A stretch of 64,000 nt of DNA. Source: Danxiaibacter flavus. Its GTDB lineage: Bacteria > Bacteroidota > Bacteroidia > Chitinophagales > Chitinophagaceae. Positions 34,850-43,307 of this stretch are shown here, in pieces. The stretch is taken from NCBI RefSeq assembly GCF_041060425.1, contig NZ_JAULBC010000012.1:1-64000 (forward strand), given 5' to 3'. A program made the translations under genes and the position numbers. The notes below the pieces were generated by a model, which was not told the origin of the DNA, did no database searches, and saw nothing but the letters and a program-made list of their open reading frames with translations. Numbering within the stretch: the first letter of the stretch is position 1; each line of letters opens with the position of its first letter.

Positions 34850-35083
34850 GAGACGCGACGCATCGCGTATCTACGGTAATTCGCGTGTTGACTGAGGCTG
34901 AAGGCCTCATATCACTAGCCCAGGGCAACGCCCTGGGAAAAATCGAAAATGCCGATCAAGCCCTGAAGGGGCGATAGCAAAAAATCAAATCAATGGCTCG
35001 TTCTACGGAGTGTAGGGCCTGCCGCAAATTGCATGTTGTAACGGAGCAAATGCATATTGTGGAGACGCGATGCATCGCGTCTC
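34850..35083. repeat. Cluster of palindromes between zwf and GH2
   Basis: 35062-35083 is a perfect 22-base palindrome (GAGACGCGATG and complement); 34850-34871 is a diverged copy, and both are followed by TACGGTAA. Between them are hairpins GAGGC...GCCTC (34894-34908) and CCCAGGGC-AAC-GCCCTGGG (34919-34937), and CCCTGAAGGGG near 34962. The stop codon of the GH2 gene touches the palindrome, so it may also help end that transcript. Confidence 0.8.
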
Positions 35084-37866
35084 TACGGTAACGGCACCTG
35101 TTGTTTTTCAATATTCCACCCGCTAACCTGCATCACAGAACCCTGCGTTATTTTATCACCCGCAACCGTCACAGACACATTCGCAGACTCTCCCGGTGCC
35201 AAGGAAATATAATTTGATGACCAAAAACATGGCGCCAGTTCATCAGCACCATTATTCAAAGACAAATTGATAAAGAATGCAACCTCTTTACCTGAATTCG
35301 TTAACTGGTAAGTAAATGTTTTTTCATTCTTCGAAGGAGCTATGCTTATCAACTTCACACCGACACTAGTCTTATCCATGTTCTGCATGGATTGATAATT
35401 GTTGCCCGGTGCAAGCCAATATGTATTGGACGAAACAATCTTCCCCTTAGAGTTTTTCAATCTTAATAAAACAAAACTCACACCGTTGGCGGAGGCCAAC
35501 GTCTTGTTTAATTCCACGGCTGATTTTACTTCCAATGCAGCGAGATTTATATTGCCAACACCTTTGTTGAAAATGGATTTACCACTCAAATCATACACAT
35601 TCACATCAGCTGTTAATCCGCTTTGCAAATTATGGGTGCGATTTACAACTGCAATAGTCGAATCATCATGATTAAACTGGATATGCAACGGCTCACAGGC
35701 GTTCTGCATAAAGTAATATCCGGCATTGGGTTGCAGGTACCAGTCATAGATCTGCCATGCAACACTCGGGAAAGCTGCGTTTAATTTCCATAACATTACG
35801 CCACCTGTTTCATTCAGTTTGTGATTGGCTGCTTCAAAAATTCCCTGGTAGCCTATTGCATTCAGCAATTGCATTTTTGTAGAAAAATCCTCCAGGCTGG
35901 TGGCCTTACCATAGCGCGTTTCCATTTCTTTGTAATACTTATCATAAAACATCGGGCTGGTACATGCATCATGATAACCCCATGTATGATTGAGCGGATA
36001 AGGCAATGATGTATCCCAGGTCAGGTTCGGAATTATCTTGTGCAAAGTAGAAATTGGCGGCTGGGAAGGCAGTCCGGTTTCATCTTTAAAAACCCAATCC
36101 TTACCATTGTTGACGAATTTGTAGTAATCCATCGGATCGCGCCAGGCGTAGGGTCCGCCACTGTAAACACCAGAGGCTTTATCATCCGGCCAGGAGTGTT
36201 TCATATCTGCCGGGAACTTTGCAAAGCCGGAAGAGTTGGGAATAAAAGGTCGAGTGCCATCTAACGTGGCAATACCATCACGCATGGCGTTGTAAATTTC
36301 TTTTCTTGCATGACCTTCATTACCGCCGGTCCATACCAATAAGCTGGCGTGGTTGCGAATGCGGTAAATGGTATTGATCATATTCCTGTTAAATACATCA
36401 CCCTGCAACGGCCAGTCAGGCGAGCCCTTGAACTCTCCTTGTGTATCACCAGTGATCCAGAAATCCGACCAGACCATCAATCCCAAACGATCAGCAATTT
36501 CAAAAAATACATCAGGTGGTGTAACACCTCCGCCCCAAATTCTCACGAGGTTTACATTGGCATTTTGACAAAGCCGCAGTTCATTATCCAATCGCAGGCT
36601 ATCGCGATTCAACATCATATCAGGAACCCACGCACCTCCCACCAAATGCACCTTCTTTCCATTCACATAAAAATCGCGACGCAGCCAACCGTTTACATCA
36701 GTTGTCTTACTATCCACCGTTCTTATGCCGAACACAAATGAGGTGTCGTCAGAAACTGTAGTGCCGTTGCTGTAGCTCAATTGAATTCTGTAGAGATCAG
36801 TCTTTCCATAATCATGCGGCCACCATAGATGCGGCTGCCTGATGATCATCTCTTTTACACTGTTATGATCGAGTGTTACATCAGAAGATGAACCGGCATT
36901 GACAGCAATATTTTTAGTGATGGTGATGGGTGTTCCTGCAAATGTTTCAGGTGTTATCTTAACCGTAAGTTTGCCATTATCGTTTGCTTTGCCGCTATTC
37001 TTTAATGATAAAGAAAGAGAAAGATTGGCGACGCTTGTATCAGGAAGATTGGGCAGATCAGTTTTGATCTGAACCGTATTGATCGTTGTATTGCCAGAAG
37101 TTTTTAAATATACCGGTTGCCAGATACCCATGTTTCTATCGCGCACTGGGGGAAGCCAATCCCAGCCAACGCTACAAAGCATGGTGACGTTCTTGCCAAT
37201 ATCTCCCGTAGGACCTCCATTCAAATAAAAGCTTTCCAGTGCTTTCAGCTGTTCTTTATCAGGCTCACCCGGAACATCCAGCGGATAAATTTTAACGGCG
37301 AGTGCGTTGTTTGCTCCGGCTTTTACAACAGAACTTACATCCAGGCTGTAGGTGGCAAACATGCCGACCATTTGCGATGAATCTGCAATTTGTTGTCCGT
37401 TCAGCCAAACATCCGCGCGGTAGTTAATTCCTTTAAACAGGAGTTGAAAGTGGCGGCCTTTGTCAGCCTCAGGGACTGTAAAGGTTGTTTTGTACCAATA
37501 CGGTTTTGCCCAGGGATTTTGCTGATTGGGCAGATGGCTGTATTGAAATAAATTATAACGATGATTGAAACTATCCGATGCATCGGGAATGAGCATGTTG
37601 TTCATGCCCTGGTATGGATCAGGATAGACATTGTTTCTGACTAACCCGGTGAGTACTGTTGATGGTACTTTCACCGGGAACCAATATTCTTTTGGTTGAA
37701 AGCCGGTAGTTGATAATTCTTTGCCAGATGCGGAGGTAACAGATGATGATTGTAACTGAAATGCTGTAAGCTTTACCTGCTTTACTTTGCCGCTTTGCGC
37801 AAAAAGAGAATGTAATGAGAGTAAAAAAAGAGTAGCTAAAATGGGGTATTGGAATGTCTTTCTCAT
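35083..37866 (-). CDS. GH2 family beta-mannosidase / exo-beta-glucosaminidase-like enzyme
   Basis: A secreted 927-residue glycoside hydrolase with a signal peptide (about residues 1-24, ending SLFAQ). The order is sugar-binding jelly-roll (WYKTTFTVPEADKGRHFQLLFKGINYRADVWLNG), immunoglobulin-like domain, and a TIM barrel with LVRIWGGGVTPPDVFFEIADRLGLMVW. WTGGNEGHARK corresponds to the acid/base loop and FKDETGLPSQP to the nucleophile region. C-terminal beta-sandwich domains follow. The layout is closest to exo-beta-D-glucosaminidases of the CsxA type; beta-mannosidase is the alternative. I chose ATG at 37866 because it gives a clean signal peptide; the frame extends 50 residues further upstream. 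Confidence 0.87.
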   Translation of the reverse strand: MRKTFQYPILATLFLLSLHSLFAQSGKVKQVKLTAFQLQSSSVTSASGKELSTTGFQPKEYWFPVKVPSTVLTGLVRNNVYPDPYQGMNNMLIPDASDSFNHRYNLFQYSHLPNQQNPWAKPYWYKTTFTVPEADKGRHFQLLFKGINYRADVWLNGQQIADSSQMVGMFATYSLDVSSVVKAGANNALAVKIYPLDVPGEPDKEQLKALESFYLNGGPTGDIGKNVTMLCSVGWDWLPPVRDRNMGIWQPVYLKTSGNTTINTVQIKTDLPNLPDTSVANLSLSLSLKNSGKANDNGKLTVKITPETFAGTPITITKNIAVNAGSSSDVTLDHNSVKEMIIRQPHLWWPHDYGKTDLYRIQLSYSNGTTVSDDTSFVFGIRTVDSKTTDVNGWLRRDFYVNGKKVHLVGGAWVPDMMLNRDSLRLDNELRLCQNANVNLVRIWGGGVTPPDVFFEIADRLGLMVWSDFWITGDTQGEFKGSPDWPLQGDVFNRNMINTIYRIRNHASLLVWTGGNEGHARKEIYNAMRDGIATLDGTRPFIPNSSGFAKFPADMKHSWPDDKASGVYSGGPYAWRDPMDYYKFVNNGKDWVFKDETGLPSQPPISTLHKIIPNLTWDTSLPYPLNHTWGYHDACTSPMFYDKYYKEMETRYGKATSLEDFSTKMQLLNAIGYQGIFEAANHKLNETGGVMLWKLNAAFPSVAWQIYDWYLQPNAGYYFMQNACEPLHIQFNHDDSTIAVVNRTHNLQSGLTADVNVYDLSGKSIFNKGVGNINLAALEVKSAVELNKTLASANGVSFVLLRLKNSKGKIVSSNTYWLAPGNNYQSMQNMDKTSVGVKLISIAPSKNEKTFTYQLTNSGKEVAFFINLSLNNGADELAPCFWSSNYISLAPGESANVSVTVAGDKITQGSVMQVSGWNIEKQQVPLP

Positions 37867-37954
37867 TTGTAAGAAATTAATGTTTAAGGAGATGGGCAAA
37901 GTTAAAGTTTTTTGAACCACGGGGGCAGGGCGACACAAAGACACACGACGTATT

Positions 37955-38212
37955 ATAACCACTGAAGCACAGAAAATAAACAAAGAAAAAAGAAAGAAGT
38001 TAACCACAGAGAACATAGAGTTTTTTCACGGAGTTTCACAGAGGAGTGCAAAACCTCAGTGCTTCTGTGTTTCAGTGGCAAAAAAAAACTCAGCGTTAAA
38101 GGAGTTATTTTACTCAGTACAAAACCTCTGTGCTTCTGTGCTTCAGTGGCAACAAAAACCGTGTCCTCTGTGAAAAAAACTCCTTTACCTCTGTGGTTAA
38201 CCCAATGCCGCA
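37955..38212. repeat. 'CTCTGTGCTTCTGTG' phrase repeats
   Basis: Direct copies of CAAAACCTCTGTGCTTCTGT-like sequence lie at 38049-38080 and 38120-38151, with an inverted partner (CCACTGAAGCACAGAA) near 37959. The same style recurs at 298-345, 54583-54716 and 58410-58455. Confidence 0.8.
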
Positions 38213-38225
38213 AGGCATTTGCATT

Positions 38226-40508
38226 TTAAACAACACTCAATTTCGATATTTTTTCCTCCTTCGCTTCGAAGCTGGATTGCTGCATCAGGCAGCCGATAAA
38301 ATCATCCGCCCAATAATCCACATCATAATGGTTCACATGCTCCGCCAGTCTTTGCATTCGCATTTGGCGCTCTTCATCATTCATCAGTAAAGCCTGCAAT
38401 AAAGTCTCCTTCAGCGAACGATAATCATACGGATTCGTCAACAATGCATAAGGAAGCTCCACCGCAGCACCTGCAAATTCAGATAGAATTAACGCGCCAT
38501 TCGATTGCTCCAAACATCCCTGAACAGCTACATACTCCTTCGCCACAAGATTCAATCCATCACGCAGCGGAGTGATCCACGCAATATCAGCCAACGCATA
38601 ATAAGCCACCACTTCCTCAAACGGCACCGAGCGGAAGAAGAACCGAACGGGCGTCCAGTTAAACTGCGAATATTTACCATTGATGCGGCCCACAGCCTGC
38701 TCCAGTTCATTCTGCACTTTCTCATACACTTTCATTCCCTGCGCCGGCGGCGTACAAATATTGATCAGCTCAACCTTTCCATGAAACTCAGGATATTCTT
38801 CCAGGAACTGTTCAAATGCCTGGATCTTTTCCAACGGTCCCTTTACATAATCCAGTCGCTCCACACTTAAAATAAGTTGTTTATCTCCCAGCTCGCTTCG
38901 CAGTTTGGCAACTTTTTCCAGCGTTTCATCCTGCTGCATTAACGATTGAATATACTTCACATTAATACCAACCGGGTTAGCGCCAAGACGTATCACGCGA
39001 TTACCCAAATCCAGGCTCGTAGTCATTTGCTCAACACCAAGCGCCGTGCTATAGGTAAGATATTTCGGTGCACAATTCACTTTCTCCTTCACCGTTGCAG
39101 GCATCAGACTCTTCACCACATCCACAAAATTTTCGACATAACGCGGAATATGGAAGCCGATATAATCACATTGCAGCAAACTACTGATGATCTCCCTTCT
39201 CCACGGCAAAATATTAAATGTATTCGCCGCAGGAAAAGCCGTATGGTGGAAGAAGCCAATATGCAGATCGGGCCTCATCTGCCTTAAATAACCCGGAACC
39301 ATCCAGAGATTGTAATCATGAATCCACACAATGGCGCCTTTGTCCGCCTGCTGCGCGGCTTTTTCTGCAAACAGTTTGTTGATCCTTACAAAATGATCCC
39401 AATGGCTGTGATTGAAATTCACCTTGTCAACAAAAGAAAAAATGGTTGGCCAGAAAGCCTCCTTTGAAAAAATACGATAAAAAATATCCACTTCCTTTTT
39501 GGTCAAGCCAATGCGCGAAGCCATCAGGTTAGGATATTTTTCTTTATCTATATACAGGTTCCTAAGCACTTCACCACTACGCGCCACTTCTTCCCAGGCA
39601 ATCCACACACCCGATCTTCCGTTGGCAAAGAAACTTTGCAACGTAGGCAAAATACCATTCGGGCTTTTTGGCGCCACACGTTCTTTCTGCACACCATTGT
39701 CCTTAACCTCGTAAGGAAAACGGTGATACATCATCACGATCTGCGGCTCTCTCGTCGACTTACTCTGCTGTAAAATTTTCTCCGCTTCCTGCGGAATATA
39801 TTTTCTGAAAAACTCAAAATGTTTCATACTCTGCATAATACCGCCGGCACCGGCAATAGAAGCCTGGTACACATCAGCAATATCACGTGTGGCATCCAGC
39901 AACAACTGTTCAGCCTCACCCACAACCACGCCTTTAAAATTGCATTGGTACATGGAGAGGTCATTCAATGTATCGCCCGCTACCAATACTTCAGACGGAT
40001 CTATGCGCAGGTAATCCACCAGGTTGGTAAGGCTGGAACCTTTGTTTATACCTGCGGGAAGAATATCCAAAAATTTCCCGGCAGAATACAGCACATCACA
40101 ACCAATTTCTGCAGCCAGCTCTTTGGCCTTGGGCAGCAGCGAAGTATCACTCGTATAATAAGAGCATCTTCTTTGCTGTGGCACTTCCTGGTACTGTAGT
40201 TGCGGCAACGCTTCCATTTTTTGCTGCACCTGTAAAACGCCCGGCCACTTCTGTTCAATCTTGCTTTGAAGCGGTTGAATGGCATCTAATGTATGTCCGT
40301 TGACGATGGTGGCTCCAACGTCACATATAATAAAGTCAGGATTCGGAATAATGGGATCATTCAGCAACGGCAACACGGTTTCCAATCCTCTGCCGGTTAC
40401 AAATACCAGTCTTATAGAAGGATTTCTCCTGATAATACGATATAGTTGCTGACGGTGCAGGCTTATGCCACCCAAAAAAGTTCCATCCAGATCTGTTGCT
40501 AGTAACAT
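38226..40508 (-). CDS. ggpPS: Glucosylglycerol-phosphate synthase/phosphatase fusion (probable)
   Basis: A 760-residue two-domain protein. Residues 1-240 are a HAD phosphatase of the sucrose-phosphatase-like type (LLATDLDGTF with D6 and D8, then LVFVTGRG and LVAGDTLNDLSM). Residues 257-740 are a GT20 glycosyltransferase like trehalose-6-phosphate synthase, but with HDYNLWMVP (397 on) and GFFHHTAFP (418-426) where OtsA has HDYHL and GFFLHIPFP. That variant, with the phosphatase in front, is the layout of GgpPS enzymes, which make the compatible solute glucosylglycerol from ADP-glucose and glycerol 3-phosphate. The gpsA gene directly upstream supports this. I chose ATG at 40508; a TTG 12 codons upstream lies inside a repeat. 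Confidence 0.78.
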   Translation of the reverse strand: MLLATDLDGTFLGGISLHRQQLYRIIRRNPSIRLVFVTGRGLETVLPLLNDPIIPNPDFIICDVGATIVNGHTLDAIQPLQSKIEQKWPGVLQVQQKMEALPQLQYQEVPQQRRCSYYTSDTSLLPKAKELAAEIGCDVLYSAGKFLDILPAGINKGSSLTNLVDYLRIDPSEVLVAGDTLNDLSMYQCNFKGVVVGEAEQLLLDATRDIADVYQASIAGAGGIMQSMKHFEFFRKYIPQEAEKILQQSKSTREPQIVMMYHRFPYEVKDNGVQKERVAPKSPNGILPTLQSFFANGRSGVWIAWEEVARSGEVLRNLYIDKEKYPNLMASRIGLTKKEVDIFYRIFSKEAFWPTIFSFVDKVNFNHSHWDHFVRINKLFAEKAAQQADKGAIVWIHDYNLWMVPGYLRQMRPDLHIGFFHHTAFPAANTFNILPWRREIISSLLQCDYIGFHIPRYVENFVDVVKSLMPATVKEKVNCAPKYLTYSTALGVEQMTTSLDLGNRVIRLGANPVGINVKYIQSLMQQDETLEKVAKLRSELGDKQLILSVERLDYVKGPLEKIQAFEQFLEEYPEFHGKVELINICTPPAQGMKVYEKVQNELEQAVGRINGKYSQFNWTPVRFFFRSVPFEEVVAYYALADIAWITPLRDGLNLVAKEYVAVQGCLEQSNGALILSEFAGAAVELPYALLTNPYDYRSLKETLLQALLMNDEERQMRMQRLAEHVNHYDVDYWADDFIGCLMQQSSFEAKEEKISKLSVV

Positions 40509-40540
40509 GCGTAAATTCTTTAAATCCAAATCAGAAGAAG

Positions 40541-40634
40541 TCAATAGTGAATGGCCAATAGTGAAATGATCAGGCTCGCTGATTTTTCACTATCATTGAT
40601 CATGTTGAATTTGCGCGCCTGGCGGGCAGGCGGG
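40541..40634. repeat. 'AATAGTGAATGG' phrase and CCTG...CAGGCGGG variant
   Basis: AATAGTGAATGGCCAATAGTGAAA lies at 40541-40566, and a compact GCCTGGCGGGCAGGCGGG palindrome at 40617-40634. They fill the gap between ggpPS and gpsA. Confidence 0.7.
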
Positions 40635-40654
40635 ACTTTTCCGATTCAGATTGG

Positions 40655-41650
40655 TTAACGTAATAATTTCTCTAACAGTTTAAACTCGTGATAAGGGTTT
40701 GCGTGTTGATGTAATATGCGATAAACGCCATGTAAGATAGGCAAACGGAGGCAGGATTGTTGAAGCAGTGCAGCCATCTCCAGCGATGCCTGGTAACCTT
40801 CAGCAACCATTTCCATTTGCTCTAACGCTTTGCCGGCCTGCATACCGCGACCCACCAGCTTGCCCAATGTTCTGTTACGGCTAAAATCGGAATACGCTGT
40901 AACCAGCATATCGCCGAAATAGGCAGAGTCGAACATATCGCGCTCGCGTGCATCGATGTATTGCAAAAGCCTGCTGGTTTCCCGCATGGCGTTACAAATC
41001 AATACCGACTGAAAATTATCGCCGTAATGCAACCCGTTGGCAATGCCGCTGGCAATACCAACAATGTTTTTACAAATGGCGGCATACTCAACACCCAGCG
41101 GATCGTTGTTTTCCACCACATGCATATAAGGCGTTTTAATAGTGGCTGCCAGTTGATGAACATGTTCGGGATTACTGCCGGCGATGGTTAAATAAGTATC
41201 CTGTCCTTTGGCAATTTCTTCTGCATGGCAGGGACCGGCGAGTACCATTACATCACCGGCATCATCAGGAGCCAGCATTTTTTTGAGGTAAACACCCGGA
41301 ATAAGCCCGGTACCGGGCACAAAGCCTTTAATGGATACGGCGATTTGTTTATCAGCCATCCATTCCGGTTCAAGATCCTGTATGTAATAAGACAGGTACG
41401 AAGCTGGTACAGCAAAAACGACCCACTGTGCCTCCTGTACAACATCCTTTAGCGATGTAGAGGGCATAATATATTCAAGGTCTAATTCGGCAAAACTGAG
41501 ATAACGCGGATTTCTTCCGTTTGATTTGATAAAATCTGCCTGTTCTGCATCTCTAACGTGCCACGAAACAGGACATCCGCTCTCAGCAAAAATTTTTACC
41601 AATGCTGTTGCCCAACTCCCACTGCCAATAACGGCGAGTTGTTTCAACAT
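40655..41650 (-). CDS. gpsA: NAD(P)-dependent glycerol-3-phosphate dehydrogenase
   Basis: A 331-residue enzyme that reduces dihydroxyacetone phosphate to sn-glycerol 3-phosphate, the head of phospholipid synthesis. The Rossmann loop AVIGSGSWATALVKIF starts at residue 6, and the catalytic lysine lies in EYAAICKNIVGIASGIANGL. VSIKGFVPGTG is also typical. Placed immediately upstream of the ggpPS gene (146 bases, same strand), its product would be the acceptor for glucosylglycerol phosphate. ATG at 41650 is preferred; the longer frame begins with TTG. Confidence 0.94.
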   Translation of the reverse strand: MLKQLAVIGSGSWATALVKIFAESGCPVSWHVRDAEQADFIKSNGRNPRYLSFAELDLEYIMPSTSLKDVVQEAQWVVFAVPASYLSYYIQDLEPEWMADKQIAVSIKGFVPGTGLIPGVYLKKMLAPDDAGDVMVLAGPCHAEEIAKGQDTYLTIAGSNPEHVHQLAATIKTPYMHVVENNDPLGVEYAAICKNIVGIASGIANGLHYGDNFQSVLICNAMRETSRLLQYIDARERDMFDSAYFGDMLVTAYSDFSRNRTLGKLVGRGMQAGKALEQMEMVAEGYQASLEMAALLQQSCLRLPILHGVYRILHQHANPYHEFKLLEKLLR

Positions 41651-41707
41651 AATAGGTTTTAAGTAAACAATTGCGATCTGCAACCATTGTCTTTTCCAGA
41701 GCTGATC

Positions 41708-41921
41708 AAGTACGAGCTACGAAGCCTGCCCGAACAGAAGCTCATTCAGGCGGGTACGAAGCCTGCCCGGACTGAGTCCATTCAGGCGGGTACGTTAACT
41801 CGAACACGCTTTATTTCTTCAGCATCCTGAAAAGAGTGGCAGATAAGATCGATAATAAGCAAGTCGATTTCTGGTAAGCCTGACCGAAGTACCGTACTTC
41901 GTACTTCGTATTTCGTACTTT
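41708..41921. repeat. Mixed repeat block before the tRNA gene
   Basis: GTACGAGCTACGAAG at 41708-41724 is followed by two CCTGCCCG...CAGGCGGG palindromes (41724-41754 and 41761-41790) in tandem, then by CGTACTTCGTACTTCGTATT at about 41886-41921. The segment 41922-42142 shows no feature. Confidence 0.8.
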
Positions 41922-42142
41922 GGCCAAGACAGCATTACCAAAGTATATCGACTCTCATTTAACACCTGGGGTATCTCAAAATTACCTTTTTCCTCCCGGA
42001 AAAGCCGCCCGATGCTCCTCTTGCCCCTTCAAAGCCCCAACACCGGCGTCTGTATCTACCATTATCAGGAGGATAACGGCGAATGTTAAAAAAATCTAAA
42101 CAAATAGGTTGTTAATGAAATTTTCAACTTTTTAGGAACTAA

Positions 42143-42175
42143 TTGATTAAAAATCGGTTGTAATGAATATTTTTG
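42143..42175 (+). promoter_or_regulatory. Promoter for tRNA-Lys (TTG-N22-TATTTTTG)
   Basis: TTG at 42143-42145 and TATTTTTG at 42168-42175 have the spacing of Bacteroidota housekeeping promoters. Transcription would begin about 20 bases before the tRNA. Confidence 0.65.
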
Positions 42176-42205
42176 CAGCCTTCGCAATTAAATAGCGAAG
42201 AAAAT

Positions 42206-42278
42206 GTCTCCGTAGCTCAGTTGGTAGAGCAATTGACTCTTAATCAATGGGTCCAGAGTTCGAGTCTCTGCGGGGACA
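42206..42278 (+). tRNA. tRNA-Lys (anticodon CTT)
   Basis: The 73-base sequence folds as a full cloverleaf: acceptor GTCTCCG/CGGGGAC, D-arm GCTC...GAGC, anticodon stem ATTGA/TCAAT with loop CTCTTAA (anticodon CTT, reading AAG), T-arm CAGAG-TTCGAGT-CTCTG. The discriminator base is A and the CCA end is not encoded. A degenerate copy lies at 61022-61075. Confidence 0.97.
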
Positions 42279-42280
42279 CA

Positions 42281-42317
42281 GAAAGCCAGTCAGTGATGAT
42301 TGGCTTTTGTTTTTTTG
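42281..42317 (+). terminator. Terminator after tRNA-Lys
   Basis: AAAGCCAGTCA and TGATTGGCTTT form a stem with G-T pairing, followed by TTGTTTTTTT. Confidence 0.75.
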
Positions 42318-42319
42318 GA

Positions 42320-42450
42320 GTCATAGCTACCTTGTGCCCATATTTTATCAATTGCTTCGCAAGTGCAAGACCCATACCTTTAAAATGCACCGGAAATTCC
42401 CGAAATTCAATCTCTACCAAAATTTCCTTTTGGTGTTGAATTCCCCAGGC
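42320..42450 (-). pseudogene. Remnant of a short-chain dehydrogenase N-terminus
   Basis: Read on the minus strand, one frame gives GMGLALAKQLIKYGHKVAMT, which looks like the first helix after the TGxxxGIG motif of an SDR. About 40 bases before it, another frame gives NTKGN-like and GISGI fragments. The frames are interrupted by stops and shifts, and no C-terminal part remains because the tRNA terminator follows. This is a fragment judged by eye. Confidence 0.45.
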
Positions 42451-42463
42451 TGAGGATTCTTAA

Positions 42464-42760
42464 TTATTGTTTGCATTGTTTCGCGCCATGTTTCGAGAGT
42501 TCATACTGAACCGTTACGGGCTGGGTGTCTAAAACAGTTCGTTTGATCAATTTATTTGTTTCCAACTCTTTTAGTTCTTTGCTCAACATTTTGTTCGAAA
42601 TCCCAACTACATCGTTCAATATATCTGAAAATCTTCTTTTGTTGTACAGGCAAATTGACGAGATGATAGCTATTCCATTTCTCATTAAGCACATCCATTG
42701 AATGCTGGATAGCCCTCATTTCTTTTTTATTTTCTTCTTTATCAATGTTCTACACTCCAT
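42464..42760 (-). pseudogene. Frameshifted, truncated HxlR-family regulator
   Basis: The open stretch (42464-42694) reads ICLYNKRRFSDILNDVVGIS and continues through the wing as KELKELETNKLIKRTV. The missing N-terminal part is found in other frames just upstream: the ATG at 42760 gives MECRTLIKKKIKK, and a shifted frame gives EMRAIQHSMDVLNEKW, so at least two frameshifts are present. The C-terminal helix is also absent (it ends SKHGAKQCKQ). It is an extra copy next to the intact HxlR gene at 42817-43206. Confidence 0.7.
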
Positions 42761-42816
42761 ATTGTTACTTGTTTGCCTTCAAGAAGAAGAACACTTTGCT
42801 ACGCGTTAAAGGTACT

Positions 42817-43206
42817 TTATTGCAACTGCGATACAGTAGTGTCTTGTGCAGAGAAAGCTTCGGAGGACTTTGTGCTAACATGTTTCCTGTGCAGATAGCC
42901 CCATTTCTCCATTGCCGTTAAAACCTCATTCAATGTTTCACTGTAATCTGTCAGTTCATACTGAACTGTTACAGGTTTGGTATTGCAGACTTCGCGGCTT
43001 ACCAGGCCATTCATTTCCATCTCCTGCAGCTCTTTAGACAGAATACGCGGAGAAATTCCCGCTTCCCTTGATAACTCATTAAACCCTTTCTTCCCGCTTC
43101 TTAAAACGGAGATCAAAACCAGCTTCCATTTTCCGCCAACCACATCCAGTGTATCCCTTATAGCCAGCTTGGCTTTTTTACAGCTTTCAACCGTATGTTT
43201 TTCCAT
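42817..43206 (-). CDS. HxlR-family winged-helix regulator
   Basis: A 129-residue MarR/HxlR-type regulator. The family core is LDVVGGKWKLVLISVL, then FNELSREAGISPRILSKELQEME (recognition helix), then the wing and PVTVQYELTDYSETL. C9 is the conserved N-terminal cysteine that in HxlR/YodB-type proteins senses quinones, diamide or aldehydes. It is divergent from an azoreductase gene, with tandem 17-base repeats directly between them, so it probably represses that operon and itself. The last 20 residues are a polar extension. Confidence 0.9.
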   Translation of the reverse strand: MEKHTVESCKKAKLAIRDTLDVVGGKWKLVLISVLRSGKKGFNELSREAGISPRILSKELQEMEMNGLVSREVCNTKPVTVQYELTDYSETLNEVLTAMEKWGYLHRKHVSTKSSEAFSAQDTTVSQLQ

Positions 43207-43207
43207 A

Positions 43208-43242
43208 TACTATCCTTTTTGTAAGTACTATCCTTTTTGTAA
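43208..43242. promoter_or_regulatory. Two exact 17-bp direct repeats, likely HxlR operators
   Basis: TACTATCCTTTTTGTAA occurs at 43208-43224 and 43226-43242, 18 bases apart, starting 2 bases from the HxlR start codon and ending 65 bases before the azoreductase gene. Each copy has TAC...GTA ends, so it is itself a loose palindrome. Tandem operator sites are known for HxlR-type regulators. Confidence 0.65.
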
Positions 43243-43307
43243 CAGATAACAAAGGTATACTACTTCTTTGGAAATTTGCATCTGCATTTAACCAAAAAAT
43301 CAGATCA

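Noticed and set aside
34377..34863. Minus-strand frames over the zwf end and the following repeats
   Set aside because: They consist of repeat-derived His/Arg/Tyr-rich sequence and shadow zwf codons.
38226..40508. Trehalose-6-phosphate synthase/phosphatase (OtsA-OtsB)
   Set aside because: The acceptor-site motifs GFFHHTAFP and HDYNLW and the sucrose-phosphatase-like N-terminal domain fit GgpPS better, and gpsA is the neighbour. Trehalose synthesis is kept as the alternative.
42464..42694. Second functional HxlR regulator
   Set aside because: The N-terminal helices are in other frames and the C-terminal helix is missing, so it is a pseudogene.
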